The notes under the pieces: model-generated
The model's input: only the letters and a program-made list of their open reading frames with translations
The model's database searches: none
What the model was told of the DNA's origin: nothing
Origin: Galbula dea
Lineage: Eukaryota > Chordata > Aves > Piciformes > Galbulidae
Assembly (NCBI GenBank): GCA_013399015.1
Contig: VWZX01012694.1
Coordinates: 2,722,598-2,786,597 of the forward strand
Length of the DNA stretch: 64,000 bases
Direction of reading: 5' to 3'
Shown here: positions 46,371 to 61,300 of the stretch, piece after piece
Layout of the letters: every line of letters starts with the position of its first letter
Position numbering within the stretch: the stretch's first letter is position 1
Program-made: the position numbers and the translations under genes

Positions 46371-49300
46371 CTAAAAGCAGGGAAAAGACAAAGTATACTT
46401 ATTTACCTCATTATTTTCAGTAAATCATAAACTGGTAATGTATTGATCTACACAATGAGCATAGGCTACCATTGCTTTTATGAAGCAGAAAACTGCCCCT
46501 GACGAGAGCTGTTGAAAAGAGACAGCTCCTTCAAGGGATATAGATATCTAACAATACGATATTTGCCACAGAAGAATAAATGTTGCACAATTTGTATTGT
46601 AGATTTTTTTCCCCTTATAGCTTCATCAGTCAGGGTATTTGTTATGGGGCTGAGCACTTCATTAAGCTTTGTCAAATGTTTGTAAATTTGGGGTAATTGC
46701 AAAATGGTTTATTTGTGTGACAATAAAACACAGACATTCACAGAGAATGACTAAACAAACAAGGAAACTGCCACTTCCAAAACTTCACTTAAACAGTGCC
46801 ACCCATATACCACTCATATACCAAGTGCAGTTAAAACCAGGCTCAGTGCTCACACAACATAGCTCCTAAACTCGCTTATTTCTTTGGCTTTCCCTTTTTG
46901 CAGTGGAGCCTCCAGCACTAGGTGAAATTCAAAGTTCAAGCAAAAATTAACAGTCTTTCATAAGCTCTCAAGAACTGTTACCTCAGTCACTGTGAATACC
47001 TTGATCTGGAAGCTAAAAGCATAAGGACTGATGCTTTCTGGCTGAAGAAAAATGTACTAGTATGCTATATGAAGGAACACAAATCTTTAAATCTTGCTTT
47101 AAAACTATTTTTGCATAGGTGAGGAGCTAGAGAAGAGGAGGTGACCCAAACACGAAAAGAAGCTGGAACACAGTACCATGCATATGTTCTGTCTCTCTCC
47201 TCTGTCTAACTGCTACAGGGCACGGTTAAAGAATGCACAAATACATGACTACACCCTGTAGCAATAAAGACTGAAGCTTAACTTGTAAACTGTACCTGAG
47301 AGGAAACACCAATGAAATGCAATTATTACCCTTTACATTATCCTATTAGAGTTAAGACTTTTACAAATGTATTTCTAAGCTGAACCTCAGAAACAACAAG
47401 GTTTAGGAGGAGTTCAGAGCTCTCACTCTGTACTCACACTGCTGCAAAGCCAGAGTCTTTGAATAGAGGCCCATATACAAGGGAGGAGAAAAAGATCATC
47501 CTCTAGTTTTACACAACAAAGGAGGGGAGAGAAATCCATATTGTTAAATGAAAGTCACAGTAATCCCTCACCTATGGAGTCCTGAAGCAGATGTGTAAGT
47601 TTGCTGTTTCGATACGGTACATGAGATCGCTGTTCTGCTATTGCTCCAAGGACGTCTGCTAGGGCAGACAAGCTGCGGTTTATAAACGATGTCTCTCTCA
47701 GGGCTGCACCTGTCACTCCAGACATACCTAGAGTGGAAAAGAGCAATGGTGAGACTAAGCAAAGCTGTTTCAACTGTAATGTGTGAAAAATCCTGTTTCT
47801 GTATCATCTACTTTTGATACAACATTTTTAAACACTAATTTTAAATCATGACTTCCAGTCCACCTATGCCAAAAGCGAGATGCAGTAATTGTTTACTTCA
47901 GACTGCCAATACATTGTTCAGTGCTTCTGCTCCTTGAAGGAAGGTTAAAGAAAGTTCAGTGCCTGCAAATGGTCTGAAGTATGTCATGCTAAAGTTCTCT
48001 TCAGCTGCACAAGGCATCTTGTCTCCATATTTCTCAGGGAACTGAGAAAGTAGGAACACTGTAAGATCAGACAACACTGCTTTTGAAAACACTTCTCCAC
48101 CATGTGCCCAGAAAGAAGCCTCTTCATAATACTTAACTGCCCAATCTGTATTCCTTAGGCAAAACAGGAGCGAGACTGACAGCATAAGCATCAGAAACAC
48201 AACAGTGCAGGAACCTCAAGTGTACAGGGTTTTATGTTCACCAAGGTCTCTAACATGCTGGTTTGTAGCATGATTTGCTGCAAGAAAATTGATAAAAGAA
48301 AATTATGCCCTTCTACCATCCACCCAGCATGGTGGTAGGTAGCTATGCTGCCCCTGAGCAACACTGGAAAAGTTTGGTCTACACATCATATTTCACCATT
48401 TTAAAGAGGTGCTGCAAACTCAACTCTTTGATCAGTCAATGAGCATGCAGTTAAGAGTAATCAATTCCTCCTGTCCTTACCTCTGCCATTTGGGGAAGAC
48501 AAACTTGTTATTAGCATTTAGCAACATATTATTCAAATTCAACCTTTCTCCAGGCTGGTGGATGAGGTGCAGAGGTATCTGCACTCACTTCTCATTACCC
48601 AGCGCACATGATCTATGCTAGGCACAGCTAACAGCAGTGAAATGATCAAATGGGGCTAACAGTTTCCTCTAGAGAGGTATAGAGAGGGGCTAGGGATTTT
48701 GGTTTTCCCTTGGGCCAGCATATTCCAAACTGGGAGAACAAGAGAGGTGTTCAAGAAGCAAACATGAAACAGCACAGTAATAGTGAAAAACCTAGAGTCT
48801 GGACAGCAATGGCTGGAGAAATGTGACTGTGCAAGAGGATGGGGCTGGACTGGTAGAGTCTCTTGGCAGAGGTACAGAGCAAAACGGTTTGGAAGGCTCT
48901 GCCACAAGGCATCTATAATTTGAGCTAGAATGTACCTCAGACTAACTTCACTGGAGTCATTTTGTATAGAACCATCCCTAGGCTTCTTTTATAGCAAGGG
49001 TGCTGAACTGTGTGAGAAGCCTGCTGGCACTGTTGCTCAGATTTGTACACATTATAAAACAATTATGAGTTAACAGCTGCCCTCACTTTTATCAGAATAA
49101 GTCTACCAGCACAGCTGGTAGCAGAGGGTGGTCTGCTCCTTGTGTTTGGCCGTATCTAACTCTGTGCCCAGCTCTTCTGGCTTCACTGAAGGATCTGGCC
49201 CACCAAGTCCCAAACCAAGTAAAATGTTTGTCCTGGTTGAACTGAGAGAACAAACACACACATGCTGTAGCTCAATTACATGTTTACCAAACAGTTTCCA

Positions 49301-52300
49301 GCACTCAGAGCAAATTAAAAAAATAATGTATTATATTAGGTTTCTCTGTAGAACAAAAGTTTAACAGTGAGCAACAGCAAGAATTCTTGGCAGTAAAGTA
49401 AAAGGCTCTTTCATAATACTGGTTCAGTTTTCAAAACATTATTTCTGGAATGGTACATTTGGCTGCATGGCTTTTTTTGGTAAGAAAGCTTGTTCTTTAG
49501 GAAATAATCAAGTTTTTGAAATTATTGTGTGGATAGAGGAGGCAGGAGGAGGAAAATGCTTTGAAGAAATAATGAAAACAGTATTATCTTTTCCACACTA
49601 ACTTCCTCCAAGACTTTTTCCTCAATAAGGCAGAAAAATCCACACATGATATAAATTATTACAGATATTTCTAATATTTAAATAATTTATGCACTTTAAA
49701 CATTTCTGTATGAAGACATGCTAATTTTCAGAATAGAAAAACAGCCCTAATAAAACCAGTCTGAACAAATAATATGCTATGATATGGATAACTGGCTTGG
49801 ACTTATTTCAAGCTTATACAATCAGATTTTCTGTTAAACTGTACCAGTGTAAAACTGGAACAATCAGCTCCCCAAATTTTGTTTATATCTGGATCTGTGG
49901 GCTTAAACCACCCACTGTGAGAAAGCAGGGTAGTATGCATCCCTATGTAAAGAGCTAAAGGCAACTACTGTAACCTCTACCTGGGAAGATCCATGCCCAT
50001 AAACACACATGTTCACTTACCAACACACTCGCTACCAGCCAGGTCCACCAGCTGCAATCTGGTTTTGACATGTTTCATTTTCTCAGTTGCTTCAAGCTGT
50101 ACTGGTGAAGAGGCTCTGGAAGAAGAGGTGGATGCACTGTCTCTCATTTTCTGTGGAAAGGTGCAGGAAACCTCCTTATTTAATCTCTGACTGGTTTGTT
50201 CATCTTCCCATGAAATACCTGGTTAATGGAAACAAGAAGAGCTTCTCGCTGACACTGGACACCAAGATATGGAAAAAATAGGGCATCAACAGTGGAAGTA
50301 TAATATCTGTTGTTCCATGCTATTCTAACGTAAGCAATACACAAGTCAGAATCAATGGCACATGCAGGCTGAATCGCTTTGTCTGTCTTAGTTAAGGTTT
50401 TGCTCATCACACTGATTATACCAGTTAGTAATAAGACTTGGTGGAGGTTGTGCTGCATCTAATATCCCCATTGTTCATATGTCCATGTGAAAAAACAAGA
50501 AACAGGACTTCAGTAAGGACTTTAAAGAGGCATTTTTTCATGTTTTAGATTGACTGTAATCAAAGTGAGAATTTGAATGTTTGGGATCAGTAAGCTCTGA
50601 AGTCTGTTTCTCTGTCTTTGGAACATCACCTGCTGGTGGCTCTGACAAAAAGAAATGAAATCCTCATCCTGTCTCTTCTACTTTGTCTTTTGCTGCCATT
50701 CCCTCTAGACTTCCTTCAGCCATCATACCCCACTGCTGCATCTCTGCATGATGATTAGCCTCAACAGCATTACTCCCACTCATTTAGGTTGGTTACCTAC
50801 TACTCCTAGTATTTCTGTAGCTGCCCTAGAGTGCTTCATATCCTTCCTCAGCAGCAGCATCTTTCAGTCTTTGTTGGGAAGGAAGAGGAAGGTAGATTCT
50901 CTGGGAAAGCTGCTTTCACATTAGCTTAGCAGGAGTATATGCAAAAGGGCTTTCCAAAAGTACTTTTTGCTTTTTTTCTTCAGTGTTTTAGTTTTCATCC
51001 CTATGTCTCTCTCTCTCTCTCTGAAAGACAGAATAAAAAGCACATACTCTGCTACAGGTGATAGAGACAACAGAGTTTCCTGCAGACTTAAAAGACTCTA
51101 GCTGCAATTGTATGAAGTTCCCAGCTGCAAAACTTGAGCAAGAAGCAGACTAAAATCCATTGCACAGCTTTGTACCTATCCAGGTAGGCTGCTGCTAAAA
51201 CCTGAGCTAGCTGTTAACAGTCTACATGGAGCAGCTGTGTTGTTTTACACAGAATGAATGACTTCAGATCATACCATGTAAAAATAAGTGTTCTTGCTCT
51301 CCTTCCTTTTGAGAGGAGGAAATTAAGTAACTGCTGTTCTTAAACAACAGATATGTATAAAATAAAATGCTAAGACACCTGAATCAAACCTGAAGAAGTG
51401 CTGGCTTTTCAACCCTGGTTCTAGGTGCAGAACTCATCATAGACTTTGTAACTTTTTATTTAGTGACTTAGATCTCCTGTGTTGAGACATTTGACAATTG
51501 CACTTAGCTTTAAATCAGGATTTTCTCCTTCCAAACAAGACAGAATGCACTGTCATAGTGCCCTAGTGAGGTCTCATTTGCAGTGATACTCTACCTCCCT
51601 CCCCCACACACATCGCACATCTTCATCTATATACTACGAGCTGAGAGCCTAAGTATGCATTCAACACATATTTGACATTTCCATGGAGTTTTGCTGTCAG
51701 ACAACATGGCATAGTAAGATGACTGCAGTTAGAGGTGGCAAAGGGAAGTCTGGACTAGACAAGACAGCTGGTGCACTAATGGTGCAAACACTGTGTTTTG
51801 AGAAGTAACATTGATCTGATTGACAGGAATCTGGAACTGGCTAGAGCTAACATCTGGAGCTTTGGATTTGCAACTTGTGAAGTAACTGTGTCTTTTGGCA
51901 AGGCCCATAAGGAAGAGAGGGCACTGTTTGTTCTCTTTTGCAAATACCACTGGTTTAATTTCTGATAGCAATCTAAAGGAAAAAATGTTAAATATTAAAA
52001 CCATGCTGTTGTTGCAGACCATGAAGGAGGTGGACCATAGCACGGGAAGCAGAGAGGCTAATTACAACATCAGCAAAAGAAAACAAAGTTGACCCCTAAA
52101 AGCCCAAGTTACTCCTAAAGTAATAAACTGTGAAGTCTTGGTGTGGTAATGAAAAGTAGAAATAGAGGTTTTGCCATAGTAAATAAGACAACTATGTTAT
52201 GTGTTCCTATATTGGCCTGTTAGTAACAGTAACAAGAGACTCTGAATTTAATGGATGTTTTTGCAAGGCAGTGGGTAAAACAAGAATTCTTTCTCACTCA

Positions 52301-55300
52301 GAAGCATATAATGATCCTTAAAATGCATCATTAGTTCTACCACTTAGCATGAATAGTTCTATGATATGTCATGCAAAGTCATGTAACTAATGTATTGGAG
52401 TATTTATCTTACTGATATCCTATCTATCTTCTGAAATCTTATAACTCAACAATAAAAATTATTTCATTAGTTGTTTCTTTGTATAAAACTTCAAGAAGTC
52501 TGTAAATCAAGACATGTAAAGAAAAGTGCAAAGCTTTTGTGAAATGGAAGTTTCAGCAACATTCACACATCAAACTGGTGTGATATTTAAGAGGGTAAGT
52601 AGAAGTTAACAGCAGGAAAGAAGTGAGGGAATGTATCAAACATTTGAAAAGCTGGAAAAAAACAATATAAAAGTCTCAGTCCACAGACTTTTAAATAACA
52701 ACAGTCTCTAGATGTATTTTAGTAACATCCTACTTACCAAAGCTATCTCCAGAGACAATTGTGGTTATGGTCAATGTAACTACCAGATGAGAACGAGAGG
52801 AATGAGCATGCACCAGTGTTGGATGCCTGACTCTCAGCTGTAGGCCTTTGTTGACTAGATACAAAAATTCAGATGCATTTTCAACAGTTCTAGGAAGTAA
52901 AGAAAGAAGCAGAAGATTTAAATGACTCAGTAAAAATCACACAAGCAAGCTGACAACTTAGATGTGAATCTGAGCATTTTCACTTCCTCACTCTTCTAAC
53001 TTCTTATACTAATGTCGGTTCTGAGCTGCACAAACAACTGTACAACTGAAACAACTTTTTCAGGTGGGGATATAGTCCAAGATGACAATTCAAGGCAAAA
53101 TCTGTGATGTAGCACTGACAGTGCAGAAAAGGCCTGCCAGCCTTGCAGATCTATAGGAACTTTAGCTTGAATCTAGAAATTACTGAAATTTCTACACCTC
53201 CAAACTTTGGAAGAAAAGACAGATTTAGACATTCCTGGAATCTCTAGTCTTACAGAAGTGGATGCATACAGTTTATACTAAGGTAGCTCCTGTCTTTGGG
53301 AGGTACAGAATTAGGGAAAAAAGAAAAAAACTTCTTTGGAGCTTTGAAAATCATATTTCACATTTGGAAGTAAATCCAGAATCCTTGGAAAAAAGTTCAG
53401 TTCCACTGTTCAATGAGCAGAGACTCCAGGACAGTGCCAGAATAGACAGCCAAAAGTTTCTATAGACCGTACTATCTGTTTTCTTTTCCAGTGAAAGGAA
53501 ATACTCTAAATATGACCAATCCAAGGGCAAAAACCTAACACAGAAATGAAATAAACTGATCAGGTAAACAACAGAGCCACTGTGATTTCCCCCAGGTTTG
53601 CAATGTTTAAAACAAATGAGGTACAATTGCTTTCCCTTTCCTTTCACTACATTGTCTTCTTCAATAATCACTGAACTTACATCACCTAAACATTAGTTTC
53701 TAGATGGGGTTATACATTATTATGACTGCATATCACAGCCTGGTTACTGAATGCCCTGTAACATCAGAACCATTAATAACTCTCCTGACAGGCTGCAGGC
53801 TTGGTTTCACATCACTGCAGTCAGCAAAAGCAAACATGTAATACAAGGCAAGGTCTTCATGACTTAGATTTGGCCAATGTCAGTGAAAGTCACACCAGGA
53901 ACTAACCTATTTTGCGCTAAAAAGAGCCATACTTGAAAAGTTTAGAGACAAAAGAGCTATACTCAACTAAACCAAAGTCTTCTGAAAATAAAGCAAGGGC
54001 ATTCAAAGCACAGAAAAACAGTTAGCCACACCATGTTTATAGATATTTAAGAGAAGCAGCCACCTTAAAGCAGTTCCCTGTGCAACCAGAGCTGCAGAAA
54101 CTAAGTGATCAGTATTGACTTAATCTATCAACCCTGAGGTGCACGTGCTGGCCTCCCCTGTAATATCTCTGCCTCTGGGAATGTCTCCCCAGTTGTTTGA
54201 CTACTGGCACCAGCAGGAAAGCAGTGGCTCTACTTCCAGTTGTCAGAGAAGACAGAGCTTCACACTGGAGTGATCTGACTGTTTCCTTAAATCCAAGGAG
54301 GTAGATCTTACTTTCCTAAGTTTTGAATTGCATCTTCCAACAGCTGTGCAGCCAGGACTGTGCAGCCAGGACTGTGCAGGTTCAGGCTGAAGCAGCCTTC
54401 ACAAGCATGTAGCAACAGGCAAGCTGCTTCTGCAAGCTGCTGCTGTGTGCTGGCAAGGGATCGGTGCTACAAGCTACTGTCCTCTAACTAGTGTTTGCAG
54501 AAGATGATAGGCCTCAGGGAAAGTGCAGTTGACTTTGGAGGTAAAGAGCATCCCCAGCCCAGTACTGCAAGCTTGGCACAGTAACTTCTCAGCAAGGCTG
54601 ACACTAATAATTTTTTAGGATAATCTCTACAGTTTTATCATGCTGTATGCACTAGATCTTCCAGGACCAGATTCTACAAAGAGAAGCCCTGTTGTGGTTA
54701 GTTTAAAAATTTGATGCTGAAAAGTCCAAAGTCAACCAAGCCATAAAAGAAGAAAGAGACTGAGGTTTTTGTGATTCAGTAAGATGTACATGTTAGCAGG
54801 AAAAAGACTACTGTAATTTAATGGCTATATGGAGAAGTCAATAAGACCCAGCAGGCCAATGTGTTCTAGATTAAATATTATCACAAATGAGGATGTGTTT
54901 TGATTCAAAGCATCAGCTGTTTACTTTAGATTTTGGGCAGCCGAGTGGCCTCATTCAATGGTTCCCTTCTTTTGTTTAGGTTTGCTTTTTCATATTAATG
55001 TTTCTGTGTAATTATTAATACAACCTGTTTATGAATTGGACTTTTTTTGCTGCCTCATTGTAATTGAGGTACAAGCCCATATTCTTGTTTATATTTTCAT
55101 CATAATTATTTATCAATTAACTGAGATAAGTGGGTTTTAAAAGGTGCTTTACTACAAATCAAAATCTACAGAAATAGAGCAGCCTTTTTATGAACTAGAA
55201 GGACAAATGAAACCTTATTGCAAATTCTAGTTCCTGCCTCTATGGCACAAGTCCACCTATATGTCACCTCTCCCTTTCCCAAAGTCTAGGAAAAGAGATG

Positions 55301-58300
55301 CTTCATCCACTAACTATGCAAAGCTCCCTTGGGAAGGGGAGTAGGCATTTTTCAGACATGAAATGAGACTAGCAAGTTGGTTACTGAAATACCACAGTTA
55401 AAAATTACTTGGAGGTTCTGATGGAGCAGGAAATATTCAACTCCATTCCTCTACTATATGAACCCATTTTCATTTTCTAAGACATATGGTTCCTTTCATC
55501 CCTAGTCAACGAAAAGATTAGCTCCTTCAAGAAAGATTTAACACACACAGGTTAGACTCCACTACCAAACTCTTCTGAAGGAGTGTTTCTTCCCCGTGAC
55601 AGTAGACCCTTAACCAGATGAAAAATGTTGGAATAGAGTCACTGTTGGGGAAATCCAAGTACAGAGACAATATGGATGGAGAGAGCAAAAGGATTCATCA
55701 CTTCAAGCTGTAGTCATTTTTAATTCACTCCATGCTCTTACGGAGCATGCAGAGTGCAAACAAGGATGCAGAGTTTCTCCAGAAATCATATTTAACCTTG
55801 AGATTGAAGAGCAGGCATACCCCAGATACAAATGTTAATCCTTCCTAGAATGTTGTAGTGATTATTATTTCATAGAAAGAAAGGAGACTTATATAGCCCC
55901 CATGGTGAAGAAAACCACTTTACAGTTTCCCTGGGGTCCCACTTTTCTATGAGCAGTTGAATGGCTAGAAAATACAAGTCAATAAATGTGCATAACTTGG
56001 AAGAATAAAAGTATGTTTGCACAACCCTCCAGTACATTCCTGTGTTTTTATCAAGGCTTTCTGGCAATAGCATAAACCCACATAAACAAACAGCTACTAG
56101 TCTGCTATGTGACTAAGTCCCACAAGACAAAAATACTGCTTTCAACTATTTACACTGAGGGTGTGTTTTATTTTAATGGGGAGGAGGGGAATATTTCTCA
56201 TATCTGACTTCTAGTTCCTCCTGGAAAAGTAGAGATTAGACCATGACAAGAATTACTATAGAGTGAAAAAAAACATCATGTTTCCCCCAGAAACATAAAA
56301 TACTGTAACACTGTCCTAAACATGTCAATAGGGCAAGATGTTTCTTTTCACAAGTATTATTTTCTCAAGGACGTAGAACATTTTCTCTAAGTTGCTAGAC
56401 CTCTCTGCAGTGCACAAGCAGAAATGTTCCCTTCTGGAGTCTGTTGACATGCTGGCTGCTCACAGGGAGATGTCTAGTAGCTTAATTCCACTGGGTAACA
56501 TCACCTGTCTGGTGCTACTAGTACCGCTTGTCTTAATTTGGTTTTGTTAATGTTGGTTTAATACTAGGATAAACACCACATTTGTTACTAAAATGAAGCA
56601 TCTGAAATAGATGTACCCTTGCTAATTCATGAATTGTTATTAACAAGTAATTTTTACTATCTAATTAGTCAAGGTGTTTTATATGCAACAAGAAACAAAT
56701 AAGCATACACTTGGTGTGTATGTAACACCAAGAATCATTCCTACATTTACTAGAACAAGCCTTCATAATGCTTAGGAACTACAGGACGGCATTAAAATAA
56801 GTATAGCTGTAGCCTTAACTACCTTAAGTCTCCCTACACTGTCAGGATGTGTAAATAAGAATCAAACTTGTCATATACCAATGCTGGCAAGGTATGCATC
56901 TTAAACCTGAATAAGTAGAAGCTTAACTACTTCTTAGTTTTTAGTCTGAAGAACTTGGATTTTCAAGAACTACAGGTTCAAATATCAGCATATCAGTTCC
57001 CACTTTAATGCCTCCGGTTATGAAAACAGAATACTAAGTAGTGTAAGATGGGTATTTATATTAAAAGATCACTTACAATCTTATTCTTTCTGAAGTACTA
57101 TTTTTTTATAACTCCAGTGCATGTGGGGAAAGCTAACATTCTAAAGCTGCTTAAAAATCTACAAGAAATACATAGAATTTTATTATAATATATAAATTTT
57201 ATAGTTTAGCAAGACTAAAGGGAAAGTGCTTTATGACTATGCTACTCCTTATTTTTCTACAGCTGACAAGATGTCCTAGATCCAGCAGCAATGAAATAAA
57301 CAGCTATCTTCAGACTATTGCCCATAGTGCAATTTTGTGACAGCTATGCATTGCATAGACACCAGACCATGATCAGATGATGAGGATCAACTCCTGTACT
57401 TACTCATAGGTGAGCAATGGAACATCACTCTTTCCTTCTCTGGTCGTGACAACATCACGTTTGACACCAAACACTTTTCCACAACTATCTCTGGCCAGCA
57501 GATCAAAAATTTCATTATTGTACACTTCTACAACAGAAACCTCAACCCAATAACTTCCTGGTGGCTTTTCTGAAATGAGCCTGGAGAATAAAAATAACCA
57601 AAAAAAAAGAAAAGGCCAAAAAAAGTAGAAGTCAAACTCCAAATGACCAATCTGTAAAGATCTATTCTTTAACTGTAATCTACCCGCAATCTGAGAGAAG
57701 TCTTCATTTAATATCCACAGCTGTGGTTTTGCCTCAGCCACATGCAAGGTGAAGAGTCAGAATATAAATGAAATATACATGAAGCAATAAATAAAACTTC
57801 ATTTTCCAAATAGCTACACCAGCTTAAATTGGTTTTCTCTATTAACCTCCCTCCCCCTTCAAGATTTCTTTTTATATCATTTCTCTGCTGGACATTATTG
57901 GTTTCAGAGCTCAAGGTATGATAAACTCTGGAATCAGCGAACAGGTAGAGATGGTAAACTGCTCAGTTAGACCCTGTAAGAGGTTATCTGTCCACAGCCT
58001 CATAAAATTCATAAATTAAAGGCTATTCAGGAGAGTATTTACAGTTAGAGTTACTCTGGTACAAAATTGGATCTTTTTGATTTAGCTTATACTGTTCTTC
58101 CAAAGAGATAGGCTCATCTGGAAAAAAAATGTAACAACTCTTCTATCATAGCAGCACATCAGTACAAATCATGCATTAGATTCAACTAAAAAAATCAAAA
58201 AATTCTCAAAGTGAGAATAGATCATGGTTAAAAATTCTACCATCATTCTTCTTTTAGACTGAGTTCTAATGGGGATCCTCTTCATTCTTATTGTCAATTT

Positions 58301-61300
58301 TTACAAAAACTGTAAGACCTGAATTATGTTTTGAACTCCCACAACTATAGTTGAAACATATTTTTAAAAGTTAATTAGAAGTCTTAAATACAGATGGCCC
58401 AATAACATACAGAATCACAGAATGTTATGAATTGGAAGGAACCTTGAAAGATCATCTAGTCCAACCCCCCTGCCACAGCAGGATTCCCTAGACCAGGTCA
58501 CACAGAAGCACGTCCAGACAGGTTTTGAGTATCTCCAGTGAAGGAGACTCCACAACCTCTCTGGGCAGTCTGTGCCAGTGCTCTGGCACCTGAACTAGGA
58601 AAAATTCTTTTCTTGTATTCACACATGAAGACTGCACAATCATTTTCTTAGAAAATCAGTCTAAGCAGGAGAGAGACTAAAGATATGTATCTCTATTAAA
58701 TGGCAGTCAGAGAAGCTATAAATATTAATCACTGGGAAGCTGAAATCAGTAATGATAAATAAAATGACAAATAAACATTATTTCATTCTTCCTATAAAGT
58801 TGAAGGTGACTGCCACTGCCACAAGCCTGTACTTAGTTGTTACCTGAACACTTCTTGTGTAGCTCGAGGAATAATTCCAAGTTCTGATTCATCTTCTATG
58901 TAGTACGCAAAGTTCTCCTGTAACTGTGGTCCCAACATCGTGTATGTCTTCCCACTTCCAGTCTGCCCATAAGCCATGATACACACATTATACCTGAAAA
59001 TGAAAAGGGCCCAGACCCCAGACAGTTTGGAACCACAAACTGAAACAAAAAACACACATAGTCCTCTGCAGATTTATTTCTGGAGATCTGAAAATCTAAC
59101 AGAAATTAAAATACTGCTCATAACATCACCTAAACAGATTTTTACATTTTAAGCAGAGCTAAAGGGCAGGGAACTGACAAAAGTGGGATGCTTAGCTTGG
59201 AATGACTGATTAGGTTATACCTTCTGTCTGCCCTGCTTCCAGTTCATGCACTAGTGAGCTGCTTGTTAATCAGCTTCTGAACCACTGCAGTTTACAGTAG
59301 AGCATTTTTAAGTAAACCATGGCTGGGTTTGATTTGTCTTACAGTGCTATGCTGCAAACCACAGCACTAATATCTTAACAGCTGGGACCAGTAAACTCCT
59401 CAGCTATTGTAGTCTTTTTCAGGCTCATCAGTCATAGTCTTCAGTCACTGGAAAATGTAAAACAGCCCTAATAAAAGCTATAAATTTTAAACCAAATGCT
59501 TTAGTTCAGTATAAGCATGCACACAAAGACTACTCTGGAGTAAAGGTGGTAGGAACTGATACAGTTCCTACAGAATTGTAGAAGACACAGACTTGTAAAA
59601 GATAAAAATGTACAATGACACTGCAGTCAGTGACATTCATAGTCACCTCTGAAACACAAATCATCTTATGAAGTAGTTATGTAGAATACATCTCATGAAC
59701 AGAACTCTGAAAATGCCTCTTTCTCTGCATTGAAAATAATTAAAAAAGAACCCACAGCTGTGATGTGTTGTGGATGCCTGTGCCACAGGGATCTGAACTT
59801 CATTGTACAAATCCAACCCAGGAAGAGTGTTTCTAACACAGTCAGATTAAAGTCAACATCTTAAGCAAAACAAGTAGGTGGATTTGTATTGACCAACACT
59901 CTACTGTGTAGATGAAGGTTAGTTTCTACTCAGCTGTGCCTGCCCCATAGCACCTGCCAGCACCTTGGTGTTGTTGACCACAGAACTGTGTCAGCAAAAA
60001 CTCTTGGAAAACATTCAGTTCTGTTGATAGGACTGTTCCTCTTCTGGACCATCTTGTTTGTTCAGAGACACAATGTTAGCAGAATCTTCACACACAAGGA
60101 GTGTTTTGCAGTGTGCTGAAATTTCTACTCTGCTAGAGAGCTGCAAGAATGGGCTTGCTCCTGCTCTGCCAGGGAGTAAAATTTCACTGCCTAAGCTATC
60201 TCCTCTGTGGGCAGACCCGAACAGCTGCTTTTGATTATCTGATGCTTTTCCTCGTATCAAAACTGTTGTTTCAAGCACATGCCAGCAAATTTCAGTGAAC
60301 ACCTCTCATCTAATTGTTCTAAATTTATGGTTTCAAGTCATGAAATACTTACATGGCCAAGAAGAGAAATATATTTGCAGCAGTTTTTTGCATATTAAAC
60401 ATGCCTAGAAACAACTATTTTTGGAGGTTTATTTAGAAAGCTTTGTCCTAGTAGAAACGTGTGCTGATAAGCAACACAGCAAATACTTGGGTACCCTTTC
60501 TGGGAACATGAAGTCAAAGTTTCAGTCAGTGAACTTATAGTAAGGTCCCTCCACATTTTGGGATGCAGAGTATAAAATAAAAGTCTAGTGACAACATAGA
60601 GAGATGAGAGAAATGAAAATAAAGAGCAATACAGCAAAATGAAATGTGAGAGAAATTAGGGCTGTAAATCTGAAACAAGGGATTTCTCCACTTGTGCACT
60701 GCTGACATAACTACTTGAAAAGTAGGTGAAAAGCTCCCATTGATTTTGGTAGTTTCCAGCTAGGGTAACATAAGCAATTTTCAAAATTCCACCTCTAACC
60801 GACACTGCCTTGCCAGCCCATCACTTACTGACACTTCCAGCCCCACTTCAAAATCAGAGAGATCTTTGGAACCAAAGAGGGTGCCAGAAGTTTGCAAGTA
60901 GTAGTTTTTCTTTGGAAAAACAGAATGGAAGTCTTTCAAGAAGTTTCTCAAACCTTCATGTAGTCCAGCTATGCAAATTTTCCTTAACTGTTACTTGTTA
61001 GAAAGTAAGCACCATGGACATAATAGTTCTGAGAAGATACAGATGATATGATTAGAAGCTAAGTAGACAGGTGCTTGTAAGATTGAAGATAGAGATGTAA
61101 GTCAGGTATCAGTTAGAGAGAACTCCTTTGTCAAAACCAAACCTGTATTTCAGTAAGCCCAAGAGAGTTAAAGGTATCCAAAGCAGTATTAAATCTAAGT
61201 AGGCACAGGACAAAATTAATTTTGGGGCAATTGAACAAGACGACAAGCAGCAGCAGCAGACTAGTTTATATTTTCCTAGTTTACTTGATTGGTGTTCTGG

